From JAGLQA01 sp023135565 (lineage in GTDB: Bacteria > Acidobacteriota > Aminicenantia > UBA2199), in the NCBI GenBank assembly GCA_030639305.1, contig DAOWCY010000301.1:1-6345 (forward strand): a stretch of 6,345 nt of DNA, given 5' to 3'. This document shows, one piece after another, positions 5,964 through 6,345 of the stretch (its first letter is position 1; each line of letters opens with the position of its first letter). A program made the position numbers and the translations under genes. The notes below the pieces were generated by a model. It was not told where the DNA came from. It searched no databases and saw nothing but the letters and a program-made list of their open reading frames with translations.

Positions 5964-5991
5964 GCTAACAGGTTGTTAGCTTTAGTTCTTT
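5964..5991 (+). terminator. Possible weak intrinsic terminator
   Basis: GCTAACA (5964-5970) pairs perfectly with TGTTAGC (5974-5980) around a 3-nt loop and is followed by TTTAGTTCTTT. The stem is short and AT-containing and the T tract is interrupted, so termination would be weak. Its place, after the last coding remnant of the array, fits the end of the transcript. Confidence 0.4.
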
Positions 5992-6063
5992 GACTATCTA
6001 TATCATCTTGCGTTTTTTTTCATTACCCTATCTCTTTGTCTGATATCCCGTTTACCTTTGTTC

Positions 6064-6281
6064 TTCCTTTTTGGGGCTTAAAAAATACTATTTCGGAACC
6101 CTGAACCCGTCAACAGTAAATAAAAATATTTTTTTGATAACAGGTCTTTTCGTCACCCCGCCGCCGCCCGGCCACCCACCGCAACCCACACCCCTAGGCG
6201 GCGGGGCAAAAAAAATCGCTGCCTGCGCTGTTGACTGAACCAGGAACCCGAAATGTTTTCCAATTAAGCCCAAAAAAGGAA
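6064..6281. repeat. Imperfect palindromic element of about 218 bp (MITE-like)
   Basis: The outer arms 6064-6081 and 6264-6281 are inverted copies matching at 17 of 18 positions (TTCCTTTTT.GGGCTTAA). The middle arms 6090-6116 and 6228-6254 match at 20 of 27 (ATTTCGG at one end, TCAACAG at the other). The inner arms CCCCGCCGCC (6156-6165) and GGCGGCGGGG (6197-6206) are a perfect 10-bp inverted repeat, with T7 (6129-6135) and A8 (6208-6215) placed on corresponding sides. No flanking target duplication is obvious. The design suggests a non-autonomous mobile palindrome or a large transcribed hairpin. Confidence 0.65.
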
Positions 6282-6284
6282 AAA

Positions 6285-6293
6285 TGGTATAAT
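6285..6293 (+). promoter_or_regulatory. Extended -10 promoter for the gene starting at 6328
   Basis: TGG followed by a consensus TATAAT (6288-6293) makes an extended -10 element 34 nt before the start codon. No good -35 box is visible at 16-18 nt upstream, which extended -10 promoters can tolerate. The site abuts the right end of the palindromic element. Confidence 0.55.
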
Positions 6294-6316
6294 ATAAGAA
6301 AATTAACAACTAATAT

Positions 6317-6322
6317 AGGAGA
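6317..6322 (+). promoter_or_regulatory. Ribosome binding site of the partial gene at the right edge
   Basis: AGGAGA lies 5 nt before the ATG at 6328, good spacing for initiation. Confidence 0.65.
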
Positions 6323-6327
6323 TAAAA

Positions 6328-6345
6328 ATGAACACAAAACTAAAG
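6328..6345 (+). CDS. Start of a gene cut off by the window edge
   Basis: The ATG at 6328 follows a good ribosome binding site and an extended -10 promoter, and the six codons present read MNTKLK. The charged start could precede a signal peptide or be cytoplasmic. Nothing can be said about its function. It appears to be transcribed separately from the Rhs array, from its own promoter. Confidence 0.55.

Larger units (their letters stand above)
5950..6327. other. Gene-free stretch: weak hairpin, pyrimidine-rich tract and palindromic element
   Basis: No convincing coding frame is found on either strand. The left part has a 7-bp hairpin followed by T-rich DNA. The tract from about 5981 to 6072 is pyrimidine-rich on the + strand. 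The right part is a large imperfect palindrome (6064-6281), followed by the promoter and ribosome binding site of the next gene. Confidence 0.7.

Noticed and set aside
5718..5993. 91-residue open frame on the + strand
   Set aside because: Its product is low-complexity and resembles no family, it starts inside the Rhs gene without a ribosome binding site, and the competing 57-residue frame reads as a better protein.
6156..6215. GC-rich hairpin of the palindrome as an intrinsic terminator
   Set aside because: On the + strand the stem is followed by a run of A, and on the - strand by no T run, so it does not fit a terminator in either direction.
6088..6309. 73-residue frame on the - strand across the palindrome
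   Set aside because: It is made up of the palindrome arms and its GC-rich core (Gly/Pro runs) and has no ribosome binding site. It is explained by the inverted repeat.

Overview
All supported genes in this window lie on the + strand. Its core is an array of three cassettes that share a conserved Rhs (YD-repeat/RHS core) segment, each ending in a different C-terminal domain (CT). This is the arrangement known for polymorphic toxins: a conserved Rhs 'tip' ending in a DPDGR motif, an unrelated toxin domain after it, and a small immunity gene close behind. None of the cassettes carries the long N-terminal delivery and shell region of a full-size Rhs protein. They look like 'orphan' Rhs-tip/CT/immunity modules, probably downstream of, or derived from, a complete rhs gene outside the window.

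Layout. Cassette 1 (3-1187, 5' end cut off) carries a lysine- and histidine-rich CT of unassigned family and is followed by a small presumed immunity gene (1202-1444). An extra gene resembling the Imm40 immunity family (1519-1848) has no recognisable toxin of its own here. Cassette 2 (1962-3260) carries a CT with a zinc metallopeptidase HExxH motif and is followed by a presumed immunity gene (3274-3813) whose product has a hydrophobic N-terminus. Cassette 3 (3845-5740) is odd. A complete FGE/SUMF1-like (formylglycine-generating-enzyme fold) protein with an N-terminal membrane segment is fused in frame to an Rhs tip. Its CT is only 62 residues long and has no immunity gene behind it. A fragment resembling the C-terminus of a transposase follows (5776-5949).

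From 5950 to 6327 there is no gene. This stretch holds a short hairpin, a pyrimidine-rich tract, a roughly 218-bp imperfect palindromic element with a GC-rich core, and then an extended -10 promoter and ribosome binding site for a gene that starts at 6328 and leaves the window after six codons.

The three conserved segments (1-698, 1934-2759, 4702-5551) are closely similar at the DNA level, so they can act as recombination substrates for exchanging toxin tips. The DNA just upstream of the Rhs tip in copies 2 and 3 forms hairpins whose arms have changed while keeping their pairing. The most unusual points are the FGE-Rhs fusion, the covarying hairpins in the translated leader, and the palindromic element at the right end.

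Organism. The Shine-Dalgarno sequences are strong and bacterial. The variable CT and immunity genes are AT-rich, while the Rhs cores have higher GC. Rhs tips, FGE-like proteins and transposase debris fit an environmental, probably Gram-negative bacterium with a large accessory genome, but the sequence does not fix the taxon.
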